Below are positions 23,097 to 37,396 of a DNA stretch of 64,000 nucleotides, in pieces; positions within the stretch are counted from its first letter, which is position 1, and every line of letters begins with the position of its first letter. Position numbers and translations under genes: made by a program. This DNA is from Nepenthes gracilis (lineage: Eukaryota; Streptophyta; Magnoliopsida; Caryophyllales; Nepenthaceae): NCBI GenBank assembly GCA_033239525.1, contig BSYO01000002.1:15720626-15784625 (forward strand), given 5' to 3'. The notes beneath the pieces were generated by a model. That model was not told the DNA's origin. It searched no databases and saw nothing but the letters and a program-made list of their open reading frames with translations.

Positions 23097-25443
23097 TGTT
23101 ACGGACCGTATATTTTGCTGAAAATCTGATAGAGTTTCATCTGTAATACGACCATCAAGCTGATACAAAACCTGTACAAATTTCCTATATAACAAACCAA
23201 ATACATCCAAATGACTCCATCATCCAACAATACACGACATCCATAAACACAGGATTCAAATGCCATATTAAAATTTGTGGCTTCAAGGTTATATCTCCAG
23301 ACACAACAACGGACATAGAGATGCTACTAGGTATCTGTTATAGACCACAATAATCTGCGAAAGTATAAATAAATCTAAACACAGTAAAAATTAAACTATC
23401 TAATCATCAGTTATTTGTATAATATACATTAAGATTTCCAACTGAAATATAAATATATACAATTCCCCATAATATATACAAAACTACAAATAGAAATCTT
23501 CGATATAATCTTCCAAGTCCAGAGCCTAGTCCACTTCTAATCTTTACTCCGCCACTTCGGAATAAGCCTGGGCTAATATGAAGGTAAGAGAAGGTAGTAC
23601 GGGTGAGCCAAATGCTCAACAAGTACAATATAATCGAAAACGATAACAATATATACAAAATAAAGCAAAAGAGAGATATAAGAGCATCATGAGGATGCGT
23701 AATATAAAATATGATCGAATGTGCTTTTGGAATACAACTAACTTCTCATGTTTTATCCTCATTCTTTTTGGGATATAAATGATGTATAATTACTTATCTT
23801 TGCGTACTCGAGCTAGTAAGCTTTACTAGCTAAAGGTATGGGAGAACGAGGAAAGGATCATAATACCCCACATGATCTAAGGTTGGGAGCTTTTATTTTA
23901 GACCCAGAGGGGGGGCCATTTACATATCATGCATGTAGATGGGCTAAACACCATGTAGCGTAGCGGTATACCTATTACCCTATATATAGGGCCAATAAAA
24001 CGCTACCATAGCCTCTTGTAGTTCAGAGGCAATCCTGTCCTTCCATAGTAACATTCTAAGGCTCGCCAGAGAGTATCACCTGCTACAATATATGGCCAAG
24101 ATAATCCTTGAGTCTCCATTATAATACTAACGGCATGCCAAAAAATATTACCCTCCATAATATAAATCTGTGGTCCTAATTTCATAATTTTTTATTCTTT
24201 GAGGGAAGGTCAACCAAACTTCTTTCACAAATTTCTTCATTAGGAAGAACAAATCAATCATATAACAAATTGTAGAATTATCTCTGAATACTTGCATGAC
24301 TTTTATCTTTCTTTCGGATTTAGGTCTTCTCATGACTTAATTTATATATATGAACATCGTAAAGTATGGAAACGGTAGAAACTCCTACCACCATAAGCCA
24401 AACATGACTTTAAGGCTTCTGAACGATTAACCCTTCACAATTGGTTAACGAGTATATTTTTCGGAATATAAAATTAAATACATGCAAATATATATTGAAC
24501 TTAATTAAAAATTAAACAACACAAAAATTATACAAAATTTACCAACGAGGCTTGGGTGAACAGTGCCCTTGCGTGAACAATGCCTGTTTGTGCATAATCA
24601 GATGAATCTCAAAACATTTGGCATCTAATAGGTAAATTACCAAACTCAAGACATGGGTATTCATAATCTTAGCCCAATTTATACATAAAATTCAAAATAA
24701 AAGCTTAAACGAGGTCCGAGTGTGGGTTAGAGTTTCGACGAACGAAATTCCACATAAAACTATCAAATTGGATATCCAATCGATAAATTAAGATATATGG
24801 GATATGAGTAATGGTATTCTAGAGCAAATTTATGTAAAAGCTTCAAAAATTGGAGCACGAAATTATCCGGGCGCGAGGTTAGGGTTTCGGTGCAAAAACC
24901 GGTCAAAATTTACTAAATCGGACATGAAATTTATGTATAAACATACTTAAGCTATGGGTATTATAAATACATGCATGGGTCGGGTATCAGAACAATAATA
25001 CTCGAAGGAGATCGAATGAAAATAAAAAATAGAAGAAAAGGGTATGGATGCACTTGCCTCGACCTGATCTACAACTTTTCAACTAGCTAGAAGTCAGAAT
25101 CGGACCCGAGAGCCTCCATTTCCTCCTCTCTCTCTACCCGAAACCCTCTGCTTCCCGCAACCCTTCTTCCCCCCATTCCTCTTCTTTTTACTCTTTCATT
25201 ATTATTATTATATATTATCATTATTATTAAATATTATTATTATATATATACTCTGTTTTCTTTTAATACTAAAAGTCAAATCGATATTTCAGCGACCGAA
25301 TGGGTGCACCTCTGGTGCCAGTCCAACAAGTCTAAATATTATCCAAAATATTATGATATTTAATTATTTTTTATTACACCCAAATTATCCAAAATAATAA
25401 TAAATAATCTCAATTAAATTATATAAAAATTCAAAATATTACA
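23097..25443 (-). mobile_element. LTR of element H (3' LTR in element sense)
   Basis: The plus strand starts TGTTACGGACCG and ends AAATATTACA. The next bases are the polypurine complement and pol end of H ('cttataaaaatttcgtcctcgaaattt'). Minus-strand landmarks: GAGGCAAGTGC (25051-25063), telo-box TAGGGTTTC (24880), hairpin GATCAT/ATGATC (23856-23877). A short ATT microsatellite lies at 25197-25250. Confidence 0.75.
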
Positions 25444-28400
25444 TTATCTTGCACTTATAAAAATTTCGTCCTCGAAATTTAACGAACCTCAAAACTTAAT
25501 AATAGGGGGATAGACTTTCTAGATTTCGTCTCTGTACTCCCAAATCACTTTCTTGGAGAGACGATTATTTTTAGCGAACCTTAATCACTCGAATCATCCT
25601 GATCCTCAAAGTCTAATGCCTTATTTCTAAAATCGAGAATGAAACAATGTTATAAGACAATCCCTAATCTCCCATAATGGTTAAACCCGATCATAATTTC
25701 ACTTCCTCAATTATCGGTACATGGGAGACATTACGATAATCTACCTAAATTTGAAAGTAAATCTAATTATTGATTATCTCTCATACTTAATACAAAATCT
25801 CAAATGAACCAACAAGCTCTCACCTTGATACCTCCTATGCCTCAAGAAGGATCATCCATTAGGAACCTTAACCCCATTTCAAATTTTCTAAGCCAAGGGC
25901 CCATATACTTTTACTGTGTTACTCTGATTAACCATTTATTAGGATACTAAGAATCCCCTTACAACTCATGTCTACTGATTCATATAAGACAACTAAGTTT
26001 TCCTTGTAGCTATAAACCTAAGGAAAATCATAAGAATATCGACACGACTAAGGTAAAGCCCAAAATCTAGATTACAATTAACCTAGGCAACATAACTGAA
26101 GCAATCACCCAAAAACCTCGAACTCGAATACTCACCAAATTTATCATTTTGTTGGCATACCAATGAGCCAACCTAAGCATTTTGGTCATATCACCCAAAT
26201 TCACGATGAATGGGCTATCCTAGTCTACCAATTTCACAATAACCAAATGATACCCCTAATTCTTGCCACCCTTAACATCCTCGAAACTGAAACTGTGAGG
26301 GCTTCTTATCTCATAATTCCATGACTTTACTACGTAGGAGGCAACTCTCCTTCCTAAAATCGAAGGCATAGCACTCCCTTCACTTAAATATTAGAAGCTA
26401 CTCAAGATTCATCCTACAATATCCCCTATGATGCACAGGTTCAATACCCAATCTTAAGATTCCCGAATCATCAATAATATTCTTCTTGACTGATGATGCA
26501 CCTCATAAGTATAACCCCTTTAACAACCTCACTAATCTATGCTACCACTTGATCGACTCTTTACGACTAACACCAAAACTCACCATTACTATCCTGAAGC
26601 AAATCTATCCGCTTATACTGTTGCATGGCCATCTCTTCCTACAAGACAACCTCTCAGTCTATTAGGATCGTTAGATAGTAACTATCTCTATAAGCAACAC
26701 CTATAAATCCTCAAAGTAAGGACCTCAATGGCTAACCCCAAACTATGAGTGAGGTAATTCTGATCATAGGCTTTTCACCCTCTTAACCAAGGGTAACCAC
26801 CCATACAAGTCACAAGAAACACAATTCTAGAGCTTCCTCAAAAGGATCACACTCTATTGTAAATTACTAGACCCATTAGGGGTCAACCCAAACAATAAGG
26901 TCGACAACTAATCCTTAATCCCTTGAAGACTACTCTCGCATGACCCATTTTGATGGATACTGGTGTCTCCAAGCCAAACACCTCACGGTGCTGCAATCCT
27001 TGAGAAATACTTATCAGATCTCCCTTATGGTTCCAGCTAAACCCAAGAAAGCCACACACCTTCAAGACATCAATCAATCTTTCCTAAATTAGCCATTGCT
27101 CCAAACTCTAAGGAATCACATTCATGCTATCAAAGAAACCACATGCCCAACATAACACTTCTCCTTAATTAAACTTACATCCCTTTCATAATTGAGCACA
27201 CAGTTAACCATCTTTCACAATCCATGATACGATCCTCATATAGGGTTCTCACACCCTATTGAATCTAACAATTCATCAATGAGGCCATCCCAAATGTATT
27301 GAAGTACCTCATGGCAAAATACTCAGTTGATACCTCATTGGTTTTATATAGAGTCCTCAAAATTTAGTGCCAATCCTTGCACAACTCCATAGCAACCATC
27401 AATTTAACAATCAGGAGATAATTCAGTTAGTCCTATCCTCTAAGAACTATCCTCAAATACTCCTTAGTGACCACAAAACGACTTCCCAAGTGTGGTCAGC
27501 TAACTAAACTTGGCATTTATGTTCCTTAGGTGACTTGTAGGCAAAATGACACTAGTTTGTTGCCACTCCATCGATTATGCTTCATATTCAAAATTTTGCA
27601 ACAGGATGGCAAGTATCATATCCTATTGCCACCATTCGTGCTAGTATGGCAACTCACTAATCAAGACATCCTCAATATCATATTGAGCCTTAGCGCCAGA
27701 AGGCAATCAGTTCATCCCAATCAACCATATCTACAATCCCAAGAAAATATTGTAGACCTCGGTATAACTAGTATAAGGTCTACAATACTTAGATAAATGA
27801 ATAAGCATAGAAAACACCAATAAAACATAGATTCTAGATCTCAAAATAGCACATATACCAAAACATCAAGATCTGGGAACCTTACCTCCCGCCATGAAGC
27901 CTCGATTTAAGATATCAGGCTCCTTAACTGTCTGATCCATGGGATAAGGGCAATCCCTAATCATGCAGTTGTACTATCCACACTTGAAACATGCTCCCAA
28001 AAATTCCATCGAAATAAAATATTCATCCATAGAGCATCCATGAACATATAGAACGATATCTCTTTATCTTCGAGGCCCATGATTCTTTTCACGTCAACCA
28101 CCCAAGGTTGACTTCACCTCCTACCTTTCATGGGGCAAAACTTCCTTATTTTCTTCCAAACATTGCATGACTGCATCATCATCTTAATTCTCAAGATCCA
28201 TATCTCAACTTTTATATAGGATTTGAGCCACCTAAAAATTTAGGTACTTAAGTATCACTAAATCGACATCCTTAGATTCGTTATACTCGAATTGACTCTA
28301 ATTTATACTGACCTCAAGCTATCAATCCCACCTTATCCATCATATTCGATACATGAACCAAGCATTCTTTCTTAGCAAATTACTAACCTGAGGACCTCAA

Positions 28401-28850
28401 CCTAGGGCCGATCAAACCTAAACTTTGAACCAAAACCAATTAAACTAGTCCTCGAATTAATACTGATCAACTCAAGCACCAAATAGGCACCAATCAAATT
28501 TAAGCTTCAAGGTGCCTCCCTATAGCTCCTCTCAACCTCATGGTTGACCTCTACCACGAGTAAACCCTCGTCTAAGAGCCAATACTAATGCCCTTTCTGA
28601 AATAGAAACAACACGGGTTAGGTCACACTTAGAACACTAATTAGGATGCATAAGCTGGACAACCAAACTCATTTTCTAACTCTAACTTAGTTCAAGCCTA
28701 AGCTAGCCAACAAGGATAACTAGAATTATCCAATCTAACTTAATTGTCATATGTCTACGTCTATTTATCCAATCAATCTTAATTTATTCTAAGCTTCCGC
28801 ATACGATTCAAATCAAACCTAAGGCATCTCTTTATCTAATACTAACTGTG
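25444..28850 (-). pseudogene. gag-pol of element H, decayed
   Basis: On the minus strand: gag relics at about 28350-27880, where a CCHC knuckle is still readable (ACFKCG, then an IRDCP-like run, 27940-28000); protease/RT with no clean motif; an RT/connection piece at 26883-27077 (KVCGFLGFSW, cf. KVRSFLGLAGYY); RNase H at about 26680-26760, where the text mirrors 17753-17830; then integrase and chromodomain relics to 25444. Stops and frameshifts occur every few dozen codons. It belongs to the G/C family by position-by-position likeness. It cannot make protein and is placed by order more than by motif. Confidence 0.65.
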
Positions 28851-28897
28851 ACGGTTCGTATTTTTTGCCGAAAATTTGACAGAGTTTTATAAAGAAT
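28851..28897 (-). mobile_element. stub of the 5' LTR of H
   Basis: TGTGACGGTTCG followed by GCCGAAAATTTGACAGAGTTTT matches the opening of LTR H (23097-23140). It stops after about 47 bp, where plus-strand LTR text begins. The adjoining 'tctaatactaac' is a decayed primer-binding site in the minus sense. Confidence 0.6.
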
Positions 28898-29711
28898 TTA
28901 AAAGGAAATAAGAAACTGGATTAAGGTTTTATTCAGAGGGTAATATTTTCCGACATACCTTAAGATATTATAGTAGTATTTGAGGAGTTGCTCCTAGCAC
29001 CATGGGGAAAAGAATACAGTTTTTGTCCCGTCAACTAGGTATAAATGTATGTACCACCCACTTCGGGGTGTAAAAGGAGGGAAGGCCTTAGATTATATAG
29101 ATTGAATACAATTCTTTCTTCGATGGTCTACTCTGTTAGTTGGTAAGGCCTATTGGCCTTGGTTCTCTATGTTTTCAAAGTATTGATGGCTAAGATAGTA
29201 AAAGAACGAAATAAATAAAATTGAATGTATCATGAACGTGCTTTTGATCTTGCTTTACACTTTTATGCATCATGACCCCTATTCCTCCCAATGATATATT
29301 TTAAGTATAAATATGAATGTCCTTATATGTATTGTATCTTACTAATATTTGACTCACACTTTTGCTATTTTATTACCCTTCAAATGTTTTGCAGGAGCTG
29401 ATACTTGACAAACAGAAGTGAAAATGGAAGTCTTAATTATACTTTGCATTAAGATAATGTGTTCAAAATGCTTAGAATTTTGATGTACTTAGTTTAATGA
29501 AAGTTAAAATATGTATATAATAATATTGTAAAACTTTAAAAGTATGACATGATATATTATGTTTTTGATGACGTTAGTTTACAATTGCTTCCATAGATTA
29601 TGGTGGGTATTATGTATACTTCCGCAAGTTAAAATGAGATTGATTTTGGTTTTTAGCACTGATGGTATGGCAATTATATGGATCCTGTGTATGTTTAGTG
29701 TATTTATCACA
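28898..29711 (+). mobile_element. partial 5' LTR of element E
   Basis: Aligns with the second half of G1/G2 ('ttccgacataccttaagatatta' is like 'ccctgacaagtcttaggatatta'). It includes a decayed hairpin (about 29093-29117), 'ggtaaggcctattggcc' and a TTTATCACA end. The U3, TATA and first half of the LTR are absent. Confidence 0.6.
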
Positions 29712-32611
29712 TTTAATAATGATAATAATGGCTAATGACAGAAACAAGTAGTATTAGAGAAATATTAATGAGATGCCTCAGGTTGATCAATCATGATGCG
29801 GAAGCGTAGGATTGATTTAGATTAGTTTAAGTTGGGAATTGTTAGTTATAGTTATATTTTAGTTACTGATCCCTAGTAAAGACCTCGGATTGAATTTTAT
29901 GTATATTCAAGGAGTAAGATGAAAAGAGATGCCCTGTCTAATTTCAGCTCTACATACCCAACATCTGATTAAAAGTGGACATCAAGCATATTTAGCCTAT
30001 GCCAGCACAATTGGGAGTCACAATATGCTCGCAAAAGATATACTGGTTCTGCGTGAATTTGGGGACGTTTTTTCAGATGAGTTGCCTGGCTTGCCTCAAG
30101 TTTGAAATTGAGATTGTACCAAGATCGGGCCCTATTGTGAAGACACTGTATAGAATGCCATCTACAGAATTGAAGGAGCTAAAGCAACAGTTGTAGGAAT
30201 TGCTAGAGAAGGACTTTATTAGACCAAGCGTGTCTCCTTTGGGCACACCAGTATTATTTGTGAAAAAGAAGGATGGAACCTTCGGCTATGCGTTAATTAT
30301 TGTGAATTAAATAAGATCACGATCAAGAATAAATATCTATTACCGTGAATTGACAATCTATTTGACCAATTGCAAGGAACTCGAGTATTTTTGAAGATCG
30401 ATCTCCATTTGGGATATTACCAATTAAGGATTAAGCAGGAGAATGTGCTAAAGATAACCTTTCGAACAAGGTACAACCATTGCAAATTTCTAATTCCACC
30501 ATTTGGATTGATTGACGCCCCTGCAGCTTTCATAGATTTAATGAACCGGATTTTTTTACCATATCTAGATAAGCTTGTGATAGTTTTTATTGATAATATC
30601 CTAATTTATTCTAAAATCTATGAAGAGCATGAGGCGCATTTAAGAATTGTACTCTAGACTCTTCGAGAGAAAAAATATATGCTAAACTGAAGAAATATGA
30701 ATTTTGGCATGAAGATGTGACATTCTTGGGCCATATTATTTCAAATGGAGGCATTTTAGTCAACCTAAAGAAGATCGAAGCAACTATGATTTTATAGTTT
30801 ATTGTAGAAGGAACAGGTAGATTTATAATTTATTGCAATACCTCCAAGACTGGGTTAGGCTGTGTTCAGATGCAGCACAGGAAAGTCATTGCCTATAGGT
30901 CAAGGCAACTGAAAGTTCACAAGAAAAATTATCCGACCCATGATTTGGAATTAGCAACAGTAGTTTTTATGTTAAAGATTTGTAGACACTATTTGTATGA
31001 TGAGAAATTCTTCGTTATTTAGAGCACAAGAGTTTAAAATACTTATTCTCTCAAAAAGAGCTGAACATGAGGCAGAGAAGATTGATAGATTTTCTAAAAG
31101 ATTACGACTGTGAAATTCAATATCAACTAGAAAAAGCCAATATAGTGGCTAATACCTTGAGTCATCAGGCATGCTTTATGGCAAGATTGGAGATTAAAGA
31201 GATGGAGATGCTCGAAAGCATAAAGCAATGCAATATTTAGAGGTACACTCAAGGCAACCAGATGATTTTATCATACCTTCAAGTCTATCCAAAGTACTAA
31301 AGAAAATTAAGGATGGCCAGATGAACAATCCATTTCTGGTAGATATTGTTGGAGATCTAAATTGGGACTCCTAGGCTAATTTTAATGTTCGTGCTGAGGG
31401 ACTCTTGAGATTCCAAGATAGATTCTACATACCAGATGATAAGGGATTGAAGGAGGAAATAAAAAAAGAGGCTCATTGATCTAGATATATGATTCATCCA
31501 GGGATCAATAAGATGTATCAAGATATGAAGAAAATATTTTTGTGAAGAAATATAAAGAGAGAGATAGTAACCTATGTGGGAAGATGTTAGCTTGCTAGCA
31601 ACTAAAAGCTGAGTGAAAGAAGCCATCTGGTTTGTTACAACCATTGCCTATCCCAAGTTATAAATAGGAAGACATAACGATGGATTTTGTGATGGGATTG
31701 TTAAGAATATCAAAGAATTATGATGCTATTTGGGTGATTGTAGATTAGCTCACAAAATCGGCACATTTCCTAACTATCTGGACGAGTTATCCAAGGGATC
31801 GATTAACTCAGATTTATACTGATGAGATCATTAGATTACATGGTATGTCTGCGTCCATTGTATCGAACCGAGATCCAAGGTTTGTTTCCAAATTTTGGGA
31901 AAGCCTACACCATGAATTGCGGATGGAATTAAAATTTAGCACTGTATTCCATCCACAAACAGATGGCCAATTGGAAACTACCATTCAGATTCTGGAAGAC
32001 ATGCTAAGGGCTTTGGTGTCGGAGATGAAAGGTACCTAGGATAATCACTTAGCTTTGATGAAGTTCACATACAATAACGATTACCAAACAAGCATTGGAA
32101 CGGCACCATTTGAAGCTCTATACGAAAGAAAATGTCGATCTCTAATCCACTGGGAGGAAGCTGGTGATAGACGGCTATTACAATCGAAAATTATTTAAGA
32201 AACCTCTGAGAAAATTAAACTGATCCACGAGAATTTAAAGTGGCCCAAAATCGACAAAAAAGCTACGCTGACCGAAGGAGATCAGATCTAAAATATGAAG
32301 TTGGCAATTATATCTTTCTAAATGTAACACCATCGAAAGGAATGCCCATGTTTGGGGTGGAAGGAAAACTAAAGCCAAAGTTTATTGGTCTCCTTGAGAT
32401 TCTGGAAAAAGTTGGAGAAGTGGTGCATCGGTTAGTGTTGCTCCAAGCTTGGCAGAACTACATAATATATTCCATGTATCGATACTTCGAAAATATATAT
32501 ATGACTCGACACATGCTATTGACTATGAGCCCTCGACCCTTATTGAAGATTTATCATATATGGAAGAACCGGTGAAAACTTTAAAATGAATAGATCAAGT
32601 ACTTCGACAAA
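29712..32611 (+). pseudogene. pol of element E, gag deleted, interrupted by element C
   Basis: Gag is essentially absent. Sequence after the leader jumps to the protease/RT linker (SGHQAYLAYAS-like near 29970). RT pieces: GPIVKTLYRMPSTELKELKQQL (30123-30194), [23 protein letters not shown], and FIDN at 30586-30597 in place of FIDD. RNase H relics lie at 30780-31050 and the integrase HH-CC area at 31440-31600. The catalytic core at 31845-32039 has SIVSNRDPRFVSKFWESLHHEL, with SDRD changed to SNRD. A chromodomain-side tail runs 32240-32611 up to LIEDLSYMEEPV-like text. The reading resumes 30.7 kb further right at 63345. Multiple frameshifts and stops. Confidence 0.8.
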
Positions 32612-32615
32612 GCAG

Positions 32616-34888
32616 TGATGGACCATATTCTTACTGAGATCCGGTAAGATCTTGCCTTCACAATGTCTAAAAAACTGAACACAAATCTATACTATTTACC
32701 TGTACAAATATATACATATCACACTAACAAACACACAGGATCTAAAAATGCCACAATCCATTCGTGGCCCCAACATCATATCTCTGAATACAACGTTGGT
32801 GCATAGAGATACCATTAGGTACCTAAAATCAAATCATAATAACCTGTAGAAGTATATACAATCATCAATACACAACAGAAACTAATCTCATCTGTATATC
32901 AACAATATACATAAATACATCAATACATATCCTAAAAAATGTACAAAAGTCCTCCATACATAAGCATAAAACCACAAAATATGAGTTTACAAAATTATCT
33001 TCCAAATCGTCAGCCTAGCCAACTGGAAATCTCTACTTCACCACATTAAGATATGTTCGTGCTCATCTGAAGGCGAAAAAATAGTAAGGAGTGAGTCGAA
33101 TACTCAACACGGCACAATATAATAAAAAATGATAAGCAACACACTCAAAATAAATCAAGGTGATGGAATAGGAGCGTAGCACAGATGTGTAAACATGAAA
33201 CATGATCAATGCATTTCCAGAACACATTTAATTTTTCACATTTTATATCTGATTCCGTTAGGTTCTGAAACATGCAGAAATTCATTCATATTTAGGGACC
33301 AGGGCTAGTAGGCCTTACCAACTAATGGAGTAGCCAAATCGATAAAAAGATCATGTTATTCAACACAATCTAAGGCCTACCCATGTTCCTTCAATTTAAC
33401 ATCCCGTGGTGGATGGTATATCTTTAATTTCGGATATATTTGGCCATAATTCTTATTCTTATGCCACCATAGCATACCCCGTGGCCCAGGGTAGTTTTTT
33501 GATTTACCACTGTAATATCATAAGGTATGCCAGGGAATATCATCCTCTAATATACAATTTTCAGGGAATATCATCCTCTAATATACAATTTCCTTGGTCC
33601 AATTTCAAGATTACTTATTCTTAAGGGAAAGTCCACACTTATTCTTAATACAAAATTCTCACTCCTTGGAGAACAAATCATCAAACTTAACAAATTGTGG
33701 AATTCCCTTCTTATATTATGCATAATTCCCATAATTCCTAGATACAGATACAGATTGTTATGATCTTGTTGATACAGATACGTATTTCCATATTCTTGTG
33801 AACTTAAGTCTTCACATGACTTCAAATACACGCACAAATTAACATAGAGTATAGAAAAAAATTAGAAAATTCTTACCATGTTGAGCCAAACAAAATATTA
33901 TAGTTTCCAAGCCATAAATTCCTTCACAAAAGGTACTCCACATAATTTTCGGAAAAAATAAAATATCATATACAAAGTACATGTAAATAAATATCAAATA
34001 ATTAAGGTAAAAATGTTCACAAAGTTAGGGTTTCAATTTTCTAAAGCCAAATCAGGCATAAACCCAAAAATAACCGAAAGAAGATGGTGGGGTGTGGGGT
34101 TAGGGTTTCCAACGAACATAATACCTCTCAAAACTTTGAAATTAGATACAAAATCAACATATATACACGCTCAATATATGAAAAGTGTAGCAAGAGAAAG
34201 AAAAGCATGCAGATGTACTTGCCTCGACCCAATCTACAAGTTTTTCAATTAGCTTCACGCCAAAAGCGAACCCGAGAGCTTCGAACTCTCCTTTCTCTCT
34301 CTTCTCCTCCCCGTTCTCTGTCTCTCCTTTCTCTCTTTTACCTGAAAAATGATAGAAGAAAATGATTTGTGTGATTAAATACCAAGACTGGTGCCTCCGG
34401 TGCCAGCTAGGTGAGCATCGGGTGTGCAACACTAGAAATCGCGGCTTGGGCGCCCATCGGGCAAGTTTCGGGTGTGTCCATACTGGAAATCGTGCCCCAG
34501 GTGCACCTCAGGTGTGCTTCAGGCACTGCATTCTAGAATTAGCACTTGAGTGGTGCCTTGGGTGCGGGCTGAGCGCAGGTCAGGTCTACAGTAAGCTAGC
34601 TTCGCGCATGCACTGTTTGGGACCTATTTTGACTATTCTAACCCAATTTTTCACATCATTGGACCCAAATTTTGGTTATATTAGCTTAATAATTAGTGAT
34701 TATTATAATTTAAAACTCAAATCTTATATATGGATTAACATTTTAAGGTTTACATGCCAGTTCCAAATTTTGCCAATTCAGGGTCTTTGGGCTTTTCAAT
34801 TCAATTTTCTCCATGTCCTTTGATCTCGATTTATTTATATTAACTTAATTAGTCATATTTATTATATTCTAAAAATTGGTACCTTACA
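32616..34888 (-). mobile_element. LTR of element C, left copy (3' in element sense)
   Basis: The plus strand starts TGATGGACCATATTC and ends TTGGTACCTTACA, followed by a pyrimidine tract (TCCTCCCCCACTT) that is the polypurine tract of C. Minus-strand landmarks: GAGGCAAGTAC (34216-34228), telo-boxes (34025, 34100), hairpin (33348-33371). It aligns along its length with the interrupted right copy. Confidence 0.8.
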
Positions 34889-37391
34889 ATCCTCCCCCAC
34901 TTATAGAAATCTCATGCTTGAAATTTACCGAACCTTAGAATTCAACAATCGGAAATAATCCTTCTAGATTTCTTCTTTACTTTCCCAAGTTACTTCCTTG
35001 ATTAAATAATTTTTTTTCTAAAGAACCCTAACTAATTGAATTATCCTGATTCTCACTACCTGATGCCTTCTATCTAAAATCTAAATTGAAACCTTTTCAT
35101 AAAACGAATTCGTAATATCCTACAACGACTTAACTCGATCACATACTCACTTCCTCAATCATCGATACATGGGAGACATCATGATAATCTGTCAAAGTCA
35201 AAAGCAAGCCAATTTTATTGACCACCTCTCTGACTTAATACAAATTCTCAAAGGACTAATAAATTCTTACTTCAATTCATTCTAAGCCTTGCGAATGATC
35301 ATTCACTTTGAACCTCAAACCGAACCTTAAAATATATATAGGCCCGCACGCTTCCGCTGTGGTACTCTGATCAATTGTTTATTTGTGAACTAAAAATTCT
35401 CTTGCAACTCATATCCATTGATTCATATCAGACACCTAGATTACATAGCAGCCACAAACCTAAGAAAAATCCCAAAGATATTGATACAACTAAGGAAAAG
35501 CCCATAATCCTCAAATTACAATTAGTTTAGTAAACACAATTGAAACAATTACCAAAAAAAATTTCGGCAGAGCCTCAAATCACTACCAAAACCTTAAAAC
35601 TCAAATACTCAGCAAACTTATTATCTCGTTGGCATACTGATGAGTAAATTTATTCAATCCGAACGTATCATCCAAATTCATGATAAATGGGCCATTTCGT
35701 CCAGCCAAATCTACAATTGTCAAAATAGCACCCATAAACCTTGCTGTCCTAACAACCCAGAAATAGAATTATGAAGGCTTCTCATCTCATAATTTCAAAA
35801 CCTTAATCCAAGGGCAACCACCCATACACGTTGTAGGAAAACACAATCCTAAATCTTCCTCAAAAGTATCACATTCTACTACAATTCACTTAATTTATCA
35901 GAGATCAACCCAAATGACATAGTCGACAATTTGCCATTCATTTATTGAAAACTATCATAGCATATCTCATTCTGATGAATACCGATCGTTTCCAAGCCAA
36001 ACGCCCCACAGACGCTGCAATCCTCGATGAATACTTAACGAATAACTTATCGGATTCAGCTAGACCCAAGACAACCACACACCTTCGGGACATTAATCAG
36101 TCGTTCCCAATTAGCAACTGCTTCAATATTCTATAGACCCACAATCATGCTATCGAAGAAGCCACATGCCAGACATAACACTTCCCCCAACCAAACTCAT
36201 ATTCTTTTCTCAATTGAGCACATGGCTAGCTGCCTTTTATAATCCATGATACAGTCCTTAAACAAAATTCATACACCTCCATGATTCTTTGAATTCATTG
36301 ATGAGGCCATCACAAAATTGACCTAAATATGGTTGAAAGATCCAGTCCATAAAATTTACAAAAATGTCGACGAGACCACAAACCCAAGAGGCATTACTGA
36401 AACTTATAACGGCTATATCTTTATTCTGAAAGTTACTGTGGGTTCAATTCTCGATTATCCACAATTGATAACACTTTGGATACAGATCAATCTTAGAAAA
36501 CACCAAGCCCTTACAATAGATCGAATGAGTCTCTTATTTGTTTTTCCAATGCCTTCTTATCAAACCATTTATCTCCCAAACATTCTAAATTTTTCAGTCA
36601 TCCACAAGTAACCTCATTAGTTCATCTTACTCACCCCAAAGGTTTTAAAGCATCCCACGGTGGGTACCCAACTGTTGCTTCCTTGATTCTATGCAAAATC
36701 CTTAAAAATTGGTGCTGATCTCAGTGTAATCTTGACAGTAACCTCGATTTACCTATAAAAAGATAAACTAGCCTCATCCTTTCCTTTGAGAAACAACCCC
36801 GAATACTTACACAATCGAAAATTCATAGTGACCACAAGACGACTTCCAGATGTGGCCTCACATGCTAAATAGACTCGACACATATTCTCAATAAATGACT
36901 TGTAGGTAAAATAATACTAATTTCATCGCCACTCGATTAACTCTGTCTTATAATCAAAATTTCACAAGCTGAATTTAAAATATAATATCTTTATTGACAC
37001 AATTCATACCATTATAGCTACTCACCAACCAAATCACCACTAATATCATATCAAAGCTTGGTACCACAAAACAAATCAAATTAGCCCAACTAATCATATT
37101 TACGGACCCAAAAAAATATCGTAAACCTTGATACAACTAGTATAAGATCTGTAATCTTCAAATAAATGAATAAATTTCAGAAACACAAATGAAAATATAG
37201 ATTCATAATAAAAAATAACACATTGAAATGTTAAAATTTAAAAATCTTACCTTCCACCATGGTAGATGACACCTCTACACCTTGTGCCATCACCGCAATA
37301 CCCTGATTTAAGGCACTAGACTTCTTCATTGTCTAAACCATGGGATACGGACAATCCTTGTTCATGTGGCCGAACTGTCCACAATTTGAAA
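34889..37391 (-). pseudogene. pol and gag C-terminus of element C, decayed
   Basis: Begins at the polypurine complement (CCTCCCCCACTTATAG) and continues with chromodomain/integrase relics (34910-35800), RNase H and RT relics (about 35850-36900), then gag text around 37260-37391. The minus strand there reads a knuckle with KDCPYPMV and a 'GIAVMAQGVEVSSTMV'-like run, the same as in element G. The frame is broken many times. The zinc knuckle is split by solo LTR I and resumes at 39863. Confidence 0.65.
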
Positions 37392-37396
37392 CGTGC

